The notes under the pieces: model-generated | What the model was told of the DNA's origin: nothing | The model's input: only the letters and a program-made list of their open reading frames with translations | The model's database searches: none | Part shown: positions 41,490 through 53,344 of the stretch, piece by piece | How the letters are laid out: every line of letters starts with the position of its first letter | Position numbering within the stretch: position 1 is the first letter of the stretch | Origin: Cannabis sativa | Lineage: Eukaryota; Streptophyta; Magnoliopsida; Rosales; Cannabaceae | Assembly: GCF_029168945.1 (NCBI RefSeq) | Contig: NC_083608.1 | Span: 18,556,136-18,620,135 of the forward strand | DNA length: 64,000 nucleotides | Direction of reading: 5' to 3' | Program-made: the position numbers and the translations under genes

Positions 41490-43365
41490 GACTCTGCAAT
41501 GTTTGAAGTCATCATAGTGTACCTCCTTGTTGGGCAGTGGCTTCTAGTCCAAATATGATATCCTATATTTTCCAGGTAAGGTCTTATGCGAATGTCAATT
41601 TTGTCTATTTCTGACATGTAATGCTCAAATGAGTTGACCTTGTATGTTTTGGCAGCTTTCACAAAGTTTATAGTGAGCTCATCTCCATGTCTACCAAAGT
41701 TTGATTTGATGTTGTTAAGCAAGTGGAATATGGAAGCTCCATGAAAGTGGTCTGGGTAAACATTCTTCACTGCTTTTTTAATATTTTTATGTCTGTCTAA
41801 TATTATTGTTAATCCTGCATGTTAAAACTGGTTTTAGTTATGATTGACATATATATATTTGTATTATGTCAGTAACTGGTTTCTTCAACAGGATTAAAAG
41901 TGATTAATGATGATTTTTTTATTGAATTTGAATTTTACTGTAACTTGTTACTATTCAAAAAATATATATTATGTATATATATAAATAAACATAAAACCAG
42001 TTTTTGATATTGTACCTTCTCTATCACCAAATGTTTCTCTTATCTTGTTGAAAAACCAATCCCAAGAGTCATCATTTTCTGAGTCCCCTATTCCGAATGC
42101 CAATATGAAAATGTTGTTGTTTGCATCCATTGTAGAAGCTGAAAATAAAGTCCCGCCAAATGATGTTTTTAAGAAGGTTCCATCTGTGACAATGACTGGT
42201 CTACAATATTTCCAGCCTCTTAGTGAATTTGCGAATGCTAGAAACAAGTATTTGAAACGATTTTTTGTATCTGTTTCCAAGTGTGTGATTGTTCCTGAAT
42301 TTGATACTTTCAGCATGTGTAAGTACATTGGTAGCTGTTGATAAGAGTCATCTTGTCTCCCTCTTGCCAATTCTAATGCTTTTTCTCTTGCTCTCCATGC
42401 CTTTTGATATCCCATTGACACTTCATAATCATATAGTGTGTCCATTACAATGTCTTTTGGTCTATGTATTCTTTTGATATCTAGGAATTTTTTTTTTACT
42501 ATTTCTCCAATTCTCCAATGATATTGCTATTTGCTTGTCTGTGGTCTCCCATGATTACATCCAATGAGCATTTGTGATCCTGGACATACTTCCTCACTTT
42601 GAATGTTGTTGTATTCTTAAATTTTGATGCTCTAAGTAACCAGTTACAGTTATCATCAATACATGTAACCAGGTACTCCCTTGGTTTCGATCTCTTTATT
42701 TTAAATTGAAAGTTGTGCAATATAGCATAAAAGCATAGTGCACATTTCAGCATCTTTTTATCTTTGTAAATTTGCCCTTCTTCAATTTTGAAAACCCTAT
42801 GATCTGTTATAATCTCCTTCTCTTCTTCATTCCTTTTCTTCTTGTGTTCTTCTGTTTTCTCAATTATAAAATCAGCAACATTGTCAGCTACTTGAAATAT
42901 GTTTGACATTGATAGGAACTCGTTATTTGTTTCTGATGCCTCATCTTCATATTCTATGTCTTGAAATGATGGCTGGTTTGTAATTAGTAAAACCAGTTGT
43001 TGAACATCAATGTTTTGTGTTACTGTTCCAGTGTCAGTGAATTGTTGTGGATTTAGTTGCATTGCATGTTGTTCAATTCTTGTGATGCAAAGTGGAGAGT
43101 CGCTCACTCCAAGCTGCTTCTTTCTTAGTTTAATGTAAAACTATAGTGAGTTGTCACTTATGATCTTCATTGGTAATGAACCGGGGCTTAGCTGGTAGTT
43201 CATTTCAATTGGTGTGTTGCAGTTGATCTCATTCTTTACCAATTTAACCAACTCTTTCAGAGAACATTTTGTTGGTATTAGCAGTCCAGTCATTGTGTAG
43301 TCTTGGTAGTTATTGTCATCTGTCCAATATCCTCCATATTGAATAACACACATGATTGTTTCCAT
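41490..43365 (-). pseudogene. Mutator-like (MULE) transposase, decayed and 3'-truncated
   Basis: ATG at 43363-43365. The N-terminal part ends at a TAG (43141-43143), after which the same frame continues (FYIKLRKKQLG). A MuDR-type DNA-binding region follows (CFYAILHNFQFKIKRSK, CNWLLRASKF, FKVRKYVQDHKC) to about 42500. A short duplicated block near 42505-42520 shifts the frame. The MULE transposase core then begins: VTDGTFLKTSFGGTL, ILAFGIGDSENDDSWDWFFN. A GT-AG intron runs 41815-42015. The next exon carries ILDRHKNIKKAVKNVYP and FHLLNNIKSNFG, and ends at TSNIAES, where it runs into the antisense of the Ulp1 last exon. About the last 150 residues of a normal transposase are absent. Confidence 0.85.
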
Positions 43366-43467
43366 TCCTGAATAAATTACAACATATCATTAGTTTATTA
43401 TTTTTTTTTTTTTAAAAAAAAACAGTTTCGTTTGTTGTAGTGTTATTATTTTAGTTATGGTAACTGG

Positions 43468-43498
<31 letters not shown>

Positions 43499-44189
43499 CA
43501 TATTTTGTTTTTTTTTAAAAGTTATCTTCAGTTGTTGTATAAAGTATATTGTCTAATAGTGTAGTTTATTAAACTAGTTTCGTATTTGATTTATTTCAGT
43601 ATTCAATTCAAGTTTATTTGCAAATTTATTGTTTTTTATGTGATATTATATAGTACTTATATATATATTAAAAATTATAGTTTTACATTAATTTATATAT
43701 ACATTTTGTTTCTTTATAGGAAGATGATAATGAAACATGTTATGATAAAAATGAGTTGTTTTAAATTTTTTCATAATGCATATATATATAATCATTGAAT
43801 ATATCATGAAAAGATGATCATTTATTATGATTTATCTAACCTTGTAATATGTGTAGATAGGATGATGTGAATTTCTCTTGAGTATTCTTCAGTTGTTGCT
43901 GCCGATGATGAACATTGGAGATGAGTTTGATTGTTGTTGTCAGATTTGATTTGTGCAGATTGTTTGCTGGAGAACTGATTGATTGATGTGGAGAAAATAT
44001 TAATCGATGCTTGCAGATTTCGATCCAAGAAAATTCGATGGGAGAGAGAAGAATTAACAGTGAGAGAGAGAAGAATTAACAGTGAGAGAGAAAAGCTATC
44101 GTGAAATTGTAGATAGAGAAAAAAAAGTGGAGAGTGTTTTGAGCTTTTCTGTTTTTGGTTAGTTTTTAAATTTAAAAGAAAAAAAATCT

Positions 44190-44342
44190 GATTTGATTTT
44201 TAATATTTTTTATGGTATTAGACATGTCATTTCCCATAGTTGTTAACTTTTTTGTTTTGAATGCCATATTTAGTGGCATTAAGTTTTCTTGCCATATATA
44301 TGTAAACTATAGTATATTTTCCCATATTTATGTAAATAGCCC
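44190..44342 (-). repeat. Right terminal inverted repeat of the MULE
   Basis: Read in reverse it begins GGGCTATTTACATAAATATG, continues ATACTATAGTTTACATATAT and ATGGC, and has a later AATATGGCATTC block, matching the order seen at 25906-26000. Confidence 0.7.
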
Positions 44343-44351
44343 TTTAATGTA

Positions 44352-45700
44352 TATATATGTATCGTTAATTTTTATCAACACGATAATATCCTATAAATAT
44401 TGATTTAATACATTTATGTAAATAATATCTTTATGTAAGTATATTAAAAATAATAATAATAATATATTTATGTAAATATACTAAAAAAAATTGAAGAATA
44501 TACAGCTCAATTTTTTTAGACTGATTTCTAATTTTTTTTCATACTAAATATAAATATAAACTGATTTGTTGTTCCACTAGACTTACTTATCGGGTTTGAT
44601 TAAGATTACTTATATTTTTTCTTCTCCATGAATGGTACATCATTGGTCTTAAGTAGATTGTGGCAGTTAACTACTAATTTCATCCAATCTCAAGGTACTA
44701 CTTTAATTGTTCCCTGCAATATAGTTATTTTTCTTTATAGATTATCGGTGGAATTTTTGTCCGTAGCAGTTTTTTTTACCATGTAGTTATTTAGGCAGTT
44801 TTTTTCTTCAAAAATATCATTATATTTTAAAATATTTTAACTTTTTATATATGTGTTTGATATTTTTATTATATTTGATTTTTTCAATTTCTTTTTTATA
44901 AATTGTTTTTAGCTAGTTATTGGAAAAAAAATATATATATTATTATTTGTATTAACCTTAGTTTATAATTTAAGATTATTACAATATAATTTTTTCATGA
45001 AAAAATTTAGATTATTACAATATAATTTAAAATTTAATTTTAAGTTATCGGTTATTTGAGTTATAAAGTTATTAATGTTTTTTAAATTATGATAGTTATT
45101 TTAATGATTGAATTAGTGCTCGTGGATCTACTTCAGACACTAATTACATTTGACAAGATGAGTTATTTCCTATTTCTTTATAATTTTTTTGTTTGAAATA
45201 TTTTCTTTATAGTGACTATTGTTAGTATTTTTTTTAATGCTTATTTGTTTATTTGTAGTAAAATAAAATATAAATTTGTAATAATATTTAATTACTCATT
45301 ATTTTAATTTTCATCCCACTAATATATTGTTTGGTTATGTGCAGTTAAAACATCATTGTCCTTTCAAGTTTTGAGAGAAATGATAGCGAGTTTTCAGAAC
45401 AAATTGCATGCCGCTGATGATGACAATGGATTGCAGTCTGTTACAAAGATTTTACAACTATGATTGCTTTTACTATCAGAGTTCCCGCTCAAATGATTTT
45501 TTAGATCATTATTAGAAGTTTTTACAAGTTTGTTATTCAGATTTACAAGTTTGTTGCACACAAATTAGTTATGCATGCTCTTTCGGATGAATAAATAACT
45601 TGTTTGGCTAGATATGAATGTCCATATTTTTTTGGGTGTATAGTATTATTTTGATTATCCTCCCAAGAATAGTATTTATTTGACGAACATATGATGTATA
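44352..45700 (+). other. AT-rich spacer between MULE and LINE
   Basis: No bounded repeat recognised. At about 45345-45450 a slightly more balanced stretch after TATGTGCAG reads SFQVLREMIASFQNKLHAAD before a stop. It might be an old exon or nothing; I cannot identify it. Confidence 0.35.
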
Positions 45701-46044
45701 GTATTCATAACTAGCCTGTGTGCCCACCCTTTTTTGCTCTGCGGCAGTTTTTTTTCAGTTAAGGAAGTTTTTTCTTTTTCTCTTTGTGTAGTCCCAGGTT
45801 TCCTCTGTTTTCCCCTGTTTCTCCATAAATCGTAAGTAATAACTGCTCCTAATCCTGCTCCATCTGATCTCTTTTGCTACGATCCGGTTTTGCTTCCATG
45901 GATCCTTACACTAACAAGATGAAAGAACCAATGAATTTAACTGAGGACGAAGAATCTGTTTTTGATCTATCTGATATGGGGTTTGTTGCTAATGATTCTA
46001 CTCAAGATCATGTGTTATATGCAAAGGTTCTCACTAACAAGAAA

Positions 46045-46907
46045 TGTTATGGTGAGATTTCTCTCACCTAGAAACTCGAGACAAGACTCCTATTTAAAGG
46101 ACACGTATATTCAGATTTCCAATGAAAGCTGAATTGTCCATGAGAGACTCCTCGAAGTTTGAACCTCGCCGGGATAAAGCCAGCGAGATCTTGCGAGTAC
46201 GACCAAAGTCGGATCGCGTAACTGTAATTCGCGTTATGAAGGATGAGAGAATGGATCCAACTCGCATGTGTCGGGACATATGCGAAGTATCCTCTCTATA
46301 CTTCTGCGAAAGCATAGAGATCAACCCTCTATGGTGCGATTTGGTCCCAACGACCCAATAGCCTTGATAAACCGATATAGACTCGCGTGTCTAGGTTCTA
46401 TCAGCTCGATATGCGATGTCTACAGGAGGCGATTGCTTAAGGACTCAGACAGTCCAAACGTAATGATAACCCTGCGAGCTCAACAACGGAACATGAACAG
46501 TCAACTCGTGGGTGCGGAAGACGCATACGTTGATGAACTCAGTAACTGTCACCCATTTATTAATGTTAACGTTGTTTAGGTTCAATTATTGCAATTCAAT
46601 ATGTAAATAAGGGATTAACAATGAATGAGATCCTTATGTAACCGATTGGACGCCTGCTTTGTATATAAAGGGGTGATCCACCATGAAATGGCACCTACGA
46701 ATCCTTTGCTACAGTGGACTAAGCAGAACACAATCTGACTGAACCACTATAATTCTTTGTCTTATTGATATTTTCCAGCTTTGTTTTTTGTTCTCGCATT
46801 TCCAGTCGAGTACTAGGTCGAATACTCGCACTTGTCGTTTCTCTGAAAATTCTCTTTTATATTAATTAAATAATATATTTTGGTGTTGCGAAATTCACTC
46901 GACAACA
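46045..46907 (+). repeat. 5' LTR of the Tat element
   Basis: TGTTATGGTG...TCGACAACA. A TATA box (TATATAAA) lies at about 46662-46669. The short open frames inside are not genes; the same frames appear in the 3' LTR. Confidence 0.97.
46662..46669 (+). promoter_or_regulatory. TATA box of the Tat 5' LTR
   Basis: TATATAAA in the context CTTTGTATATAAAGGGGTGA, about 240 bp before the LTR end; the matching sequence in the 3' LTR is at about 57275. Confidence 0.75.
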
Positions 46908-46908
46908 T

Positions 46909-46926
46909 TTGGCGCCGTCTGTGGGA
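46909..46926 (+). other. Primer binding site of the Tat element
   Basis: TTGGCGCCGTCTGTGGGA begins one base after the LTR end. TTTGGCGCCGT is the usual start of this site in plant Tat elements. Confidence 0.75.
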
Positions 46927-46969
46927 ACTCGACTAAAGACTTCATTCATTTCAAAGAACACTAATCATC

Positions 46970-49900
46970 ATGGCTGGAAATCACGCTAACGGAGCTAACA
47001 ACGAGTCCATCAATATTGGAATGATGAGTGTACCGCTGTCTGGAGCCGGAGTGCCACCTGTGGATGTCATTAACGGCAGAGTAGGGAGAAGCAATATCAG
47101 ACCTCTCAACCTATTCCCAGAAACGACTGGCCCTCAAGTCGGGGACACGTCCACGCCACCAGCAACCATGCATTTTCCCCCCGTCACTCCGGCGGTGGTA
47201 TCCGAGGGAATGGTCCAGCTCACCACTGATCAATATGCTGCGATTCAGGATCAACTGCGGGCACTACAAGCCGAAGTAGATGGACAGAGCCGAGCTCGAC
47301 GCCCTCCTCGAGTTCCCTCCATTCGCAACGATAACCCTCAGGTAACAACTTCTAGACGTCATACTAACCGTGTACGCAGGGAACGAAGAACTAACCCTGA
47401 AGCTCTGGACCTGAACCATCCAATGTCAAGGGATCAATCTGCAAGGTTTCCAAACCAGAGCGCACAAATCGACGAAGATCCTGAGCGCCGTAATCCTCGC
47501 AGCCGACCATCGAGAGATAACGACGCAGAATCAGCCTCTTCGTCGTCGCATGGTCGCACTCCGAGCAGGTATACAAGGTCCGGCTCTGTACAGACACAAC
47601 AGGGAGGACGTTATCAGGTACACCGAGGTGATCTACGTGATCATCTCAACGCAGTTTTCAGGGCACGCTCTCGCGGCCCACATAATACCGAGACACTCCG
47701 TGATCCCCATGCGGGCGATCAGGGTGTCAACGCAGATAATAACCCGCCTATCGCGCCGATCGCGACCACTGGGATTAATGTCCCAGCAAACCTTGCCGCA
47801 GTACTTGCGAGCCCTGCAGTTGCAGCGACTCCGGCTCCTGCGGCAGGAGGAATTGACCAAAGCATGCTCCTGCAGGCTTTGAAAATGCTCGAGCAGCAAC
47901 GTAAGCCTATATATAAGCTGCATGGCACCTCGCCTTTTACTACAGAGGTGCGACAGGCTCAACTTCCAAAAGGGTTTCGTCTATCCGAATCCCTCAAATA
48001 TAAAGGTACTTCTAACCCGATAGACTATTTAGAAAAATTCAATACTATAATGGAAGTAGACCAGGTACCACAGCTCGCAAAGTGCCGCATTCTTGCGGCA
48101 ACACTCGAGGAAAATGCTCATGATTGGTTCACCCAATTACCCGAGGCATCAATATCGACGTGGGAAACTTTCGCCGACCTATTCCTCACGCATTTCCAGG
48201 CCACAATGACGTATAGGCCACCTTATACGACTTTGGCCAACATCAAACAAGAACCTGGTGAGTCTTTACAAGACTATTTCAAATGTTTTAACGCAGAAGT
48301 AACAAAGGTCGAGAAGGCCCCCGAGTCTTCGCTTGTTTGCATGTTGATAACAGGTATCTTGCCGAGGACCGACTTTTGGAAGGAACTACAAGCTCGAAGG
48401 CCCGAGTCCTTGGTAGAGTTCTTCGCCATGGCCGAACCTCACAAAAGAATTGAGAATTCTCTAGCGGAGTTAGAGAAGGGGAAGGACAAGCGCCGGTCAC
48501 CCATACCGCGGTCACGATCTCGCAGTCCGCGAGGGAAGAACTCCAGGGGCCGAAGCCCGAGAAGACGCAGCCCGCGAAGACAGCGAATTCCGAAGCTGGC
48601 CAAGTCTCCTCCAAAGAAGGAGTCCTCGCCAAAAAGGAAGGGTGGACCTCGCTTCATCAATTATACTGAACTCGCAGTCCCTCGAGACCATATCTACGCG
48701 ATTGAAGAAAGAAACGGAGTCTTCAAGAAGCCGCCCCCCATCAGGGGAAATCGCGACCGGAGGGATCCTAAAAAATTCTGTAAGTACCACAAGGACATTG
48801 GTCACACTACTCTAGAATGTTGGGTCTTGCAGGATGAAATAGAGGAGCTGATCCGGAGAGGGAAATTCGACAAGTATAAAAGGAGCGAGGAAAGTCATCC
48901 CCAAGCGGATGACAAAGGAGAAAACCAGAATGCGAGTGGCTCCAGAACACCTCGCAATATCCTGACTATAATTGGAGGACCACACATCGCAGGCGACTCT
49001 CGCAAATCACAAGAATGGTATGCCAGAGAAGCCAAGGAGAAGCCGCTTACTAATGTGAATAATCTTGGTGAACGGCCCGAGAAGCTCTTTAAGAAAGAAT
49101 GCGACGACATCATCTTTATGGAAAGTGATGCGAGATGGGTCCATCACCCGCATTCTGATGCACTGGTGATAGTCGCCAATATTGGTGGGGACAATGTCCA
49201 TCGCATACTGGTTGATAATGGGAGTTCAGTGAATCTGCTGAATTTCCAAGCCTTCAAACAAATGGGGTTGCAGGAGAAGGATTTGCGACCCATGACATCG
49301 AGCATTTATGGCTTTTCGGGAGATGTCATAGCAATTAAAGGAATGATCAAACTCCCAATAACTTTGGGAACTGCCCCAGTAACAGCCAAGTCAATGGCAG
49401 ACTTCGCAGTAATCGACCAATACTCAGCGTATAACGTCGTAATTGGTCGACCAATCCTAAAGGAGATGAAGATCGTAACCTCGATCTATCATCTGACAAT
49501 GAAGTTCCCTACTCCCGCTGGAGTAGGTTCGGTGCAGGGAGTCCAATCCGACTCACGAGAATGTTATAACGCAGCCGTTAAACTCGCAGAAAAAAGGACA
49601 GTAAATGTTATCTACCTTTTGGAAGCACCACCTCCTCGCCAGGAGATCCTCAGGATCGAGGAGGTGCCGCACATAGACGAACCAGACTTGGATCCAAGAA
49701 TCCTCGATCACACCGCCGCAGCCCAAGCCACGGAAGACACAATCGAGGTACCTATAGATCCTGTAGATAATAACAAGGTTTTAAAAATTGGTTCTAAATT
49801 AAATTTACAGCTGCGAGAACAATTAACGACCTTTTTAAAGCAAAATCTTGATGTCTTTGCCTGGAAACATTCAGATATGGTCGGGATATCTCCGCAAGTC

Positions 49901-52900
49901 ATGTGTCATCGCTTGAACATTGACCCCGAAGTGCGAGGTGTCCGACAAAAGCGCCGCAAAATGGACCCCGCGAGGTACCAAGCGCTGAAAGAAGAAGTCG
50001 ACCGCCTCCTTGCCTGCGGCTTTATACGGGAGTCGTTTTACCCCAACTGGTTAGCAAACCCCGTACTTGTGCCAAAGCGTAATGGCTCATGGCGCACTTG
50101 TGTTGACTTTACAGATCTAAACAAAGCCTGTCCCAAAGACAGCTTTCCTCTTCCTAGCATTGACCAGCTTGTCGATGCCACTGCAGGTCACGAACTTTTG
50201 AGTTTTATGGATGCATACTCGGGATATAATCAAATCCCGATGTATGAACCAGACCAGGAGCATACCTCGTTCATTACTGATCGAGGATTATACTGTTACA
50301 AAGTAATGCCTTTTGGTTTAATAAACGCAGGTGCGACTTATCAAAGGCTAGTGAATATGATGTTCACAGATCTCATTGGAAAGACCATGGAGGTATATGT
50401 TGACGATATGCTCGTAAAATCACAACATGCGAAGAATCATATTGCCCACTTACAGGCCATGTTCGATATACTGCGACGATACAAGATGCGTCTAAATCCA
50501 TTGAAATGCGTCTTTGGGGTTGGCTCTGGGAAATTCCTTGGTTTTATGGTTAATCAGCGAGGAATAGAAGCCAATCCTGCGAAGATCAGGGCATTGGTGG
50601 AGATGCCATCACCAACCAAGCCAAAGGAGGTTCAAAGCCTCACAGGTAAGGTCGCAGCTTTAAACCGCTTTATATCCAGATCTTCTGATAAGTGCAAGGA
50701 GTTTTTTCAGATTTTGAAAGGCAACAAAAGGTTTCATTGGAACGAAAAATGCGAGCAAGCCTTTCAAGCTTTAAAAACACACTTGGGGCAGCCTCCGATC
50801 TTGTCAAAGCCATTGTCCGAAGAAGTCTTGTCCATCTATTTGGCCGTCTCAGAATATGCGATTAGTTCGGTACTAATACGCGAGGACCAAGGACGCCAAT
50901 ACCCAGTGTATTACGTCAGTAAGCGATTACTGGATGCCGAGACGCATTATCCCCAAATGGAGAAATTGGCTTTGCCTTGATAATATCCTCAAGGAAATTG
51001 CGACCCTACTTCCAGGCTCACAGCATTGAAGTTTTGACGAACTTCCCCTTAAGACAAGTTCTAGCGAAACTAGAAGCATCGGGGAGATTGTTAAAATGGG
51101 CAATGGAGTTGAGTCAGTTCGACATCAAGTATAAACCGAGAACTGCGATCAAGGTGGGGCAAGCCTTGGCAGATTTTATACTTGAATTCCCCAGCACCGA
51201 GGTGGCAGTCGTAGAGGACAGAAGTGACATTGCTATAGCTGGCAGAGAAACATGGACATTGTACGCCGATGGAGCCTCAAATAGCGAAGGTTCTGGCAGT
51301 GGGATCTTGTTAATCAGTCCCAATAATTTCAAGGTACACGCTGCTTTACGTTTTGAGTTTTCTGCATCTAACAATGAAGCCGATTATGAAGCTTTAATTG
51401 CAGGATTGAAACTTGCCCTCGAGATGAAAGTCGAATATCTTCAGGCTTTTAGCGACTCCCAAATCGTGGTATGCCAGGTGAATGGAGAATACCTAGCGAG
51501 AGGAGGGAGATTGGTTAAATACTTAGCCATTGTTCGTGAAATAATGCAGAAGTTCAAAAATGTAGTCGTGTCTCAAGTACCGCGTGCTCAAAATGCCCAC
51601 GCAGACGCATTGGCCCGTTTGGCCTCAACTAGAGAAGCCGAATTGCTCGATGTGATTCCGGTAGACGTATTGGCTCACCCAACCATAAATCAAGAAGTAG
51701 TCATGGAGATAGATGACGTTCAGGAGATTACCTGGATGACTCCTATCCTCGCATATCTGGAGAAGGGGCTCTTACCCGATGATAAAATAGAGACAAGAAA
51801 ATTGCGACAGCGAGCAGCCCGTTATGTAATATATGACCAAAGGTTGTATTGTAGAAGTTTTAGTCAACCGCTTCTCAAATGTATCAGTGGAGAGGATTGT
51901 GGTTACATACTTCGTGAAGTACACGAGGGGATTTGTGGCAATCATACCGGAGGTAATTCCCTTGCATTAAAAATTATGCAACAAGGGTATTACTGGCCAA
52001 CATTGCGACAAGATGCTCTCGCGTTTGCAAGGAAGTGTGACAGATGTCAGCGAATAGCCACTTACACCCACCAGCCTCCGAGTAACCTCCATTCTATCAC
52101 GAGTCCATGGCCCTTTGCAATATGGGAAATTGATCTAATCGGCGAGTTACCCAAAGGAAAAGGCGGAGTCAAATATGCGGTAGTCGCAGTCGATTACTTC
52201 ACGAAGTGGGCCGAAGCCAAAGCACTCGCAACCATCACAGCAACGAAATTGCGCGAGTTTGTCTATACCTCCATCATTTGTCGTTTTGGCATTCCGCATA
52301 AACTCATTTCAGACAATGGAAAACAGTTTGACTGCAAAGAGATGCGACAGCTATGCGACGATTTGGGAATTAAAAAGGCTTTTTCCGCAGTTGCTTACCC
52401 GCAGAGTAACGGACAAACTGAAGCCATTAATAAAATAATCAAACACACCATAAAAGGGAAACTAGAAGATCGCAAAGGAGCTTGGCCAGACAAGTTACCG
52501 CAAGTCCTATGGTCTTATAATACGACCCCTCGATCTACAACTGGCGAAACACCCTTCTCACTTTCTTATGGGTGCGAGGCCATGTTGCCAGTTGAGGTTG
52601 GGGCAGGTTCCCTACGCAGAGATATTTTCAACATCTCGCAGAACAACGACTATTCTGCCTTGATCTTTTGGAGGAAAAGCGTAACCAAGCGCACCTAAAA
52701 AATGCGGCTTACCAACAGCGAACTGCAAGATACTTTAACTCCAAAGTGAAAATAAAAACCCTGCGAGCAGGAGACTTGGTCCTTAGAAGAGTAATGCCAA
52801 ACACCAAAAACCCGTCGCATGGGGTCTTTGGGGATAATTGGGAAGGACCATACCTCATCGCAGAAAAAATTGGTGATGCAACGTATCGACTCGCAACACT

Positions 52901-52961
52901 CGATGGAACTGCGATTCCACGAGCATGGAATGGCGAGAGTTTGAAATTTTATTATCAATAG
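46970..52961 (+). pseudogene. Tat gag-pol polyprotein with two single-base frameshifts
   Basis: Gag starts at ATG 46970, with an Arg/Ser-rich N-terminal third and a gag domain at about residues 330-500 (LAATLEENAHDWFTQLPE). It also has an Arg/Ser/Pro-rich linker, a zinc-binding segment CKYHKDIGHTTLEC (about residue 605) and a protease with LVDNGSSVNLL. The reverse transcriptase shows GSWRTCVDFTDLNKACPKDS, MPFGLINAGATYQRL and catalytic MEVYVDDML. At 50977 one G seems missing from TTTGG and the frame moves. RNase H follows (LYADGASN, NNEADYEALIAGLKLALE, SDSQ), then integrase with the HHCC region (GNHTGGNSLALKI...CDRCQR) and core (WEIDLIGEL, LISDNGKQF, SNGQTEAINK). Near 52660 a second G seems missing, and the C-terminal part ends at 52961. 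All catalytic motifs are intact, so only these two shifts silence it. Confidence 0.95.
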
Positions 52962-53344
52962 TACTCGCATTATTCGATTATGTTCACTCTTGTACTTATA
53001 CTTAGATATTTTTCATTCAAAAGAAAAAAATCCTAAGTATAGGGGGTATATATGCCCGAATGTACCCGAATGTACTATTGATTATATGAATGAAATTACT
53101 TGTTAAATTTTCAAAAATTTTATCAGCTTTGTAAATATTCCTACTTACTACACCAAGCTGTAATTGAAGTCGCAAATATATATATAAAACGCGACTACCC
53201 ATGTACTGTGAAAATGTTAAAAAATAGTTATCCCCGCGAGGATATAAATTTGTCCAAAATAAAAAGAAATTTGTCCAAGTAAAAAAGCGCGAGTACCCCT
53301 GTACCGCATATATAAAAAGAGAAGTAAAATTAAAAAACATAATT

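Noticed and set aside
46122..46579. Open frames in the Tat LTRs (also at 56525-57192)
   Set aside because: Present in both LTRs, overlapping the promoter; no recognisable protein.
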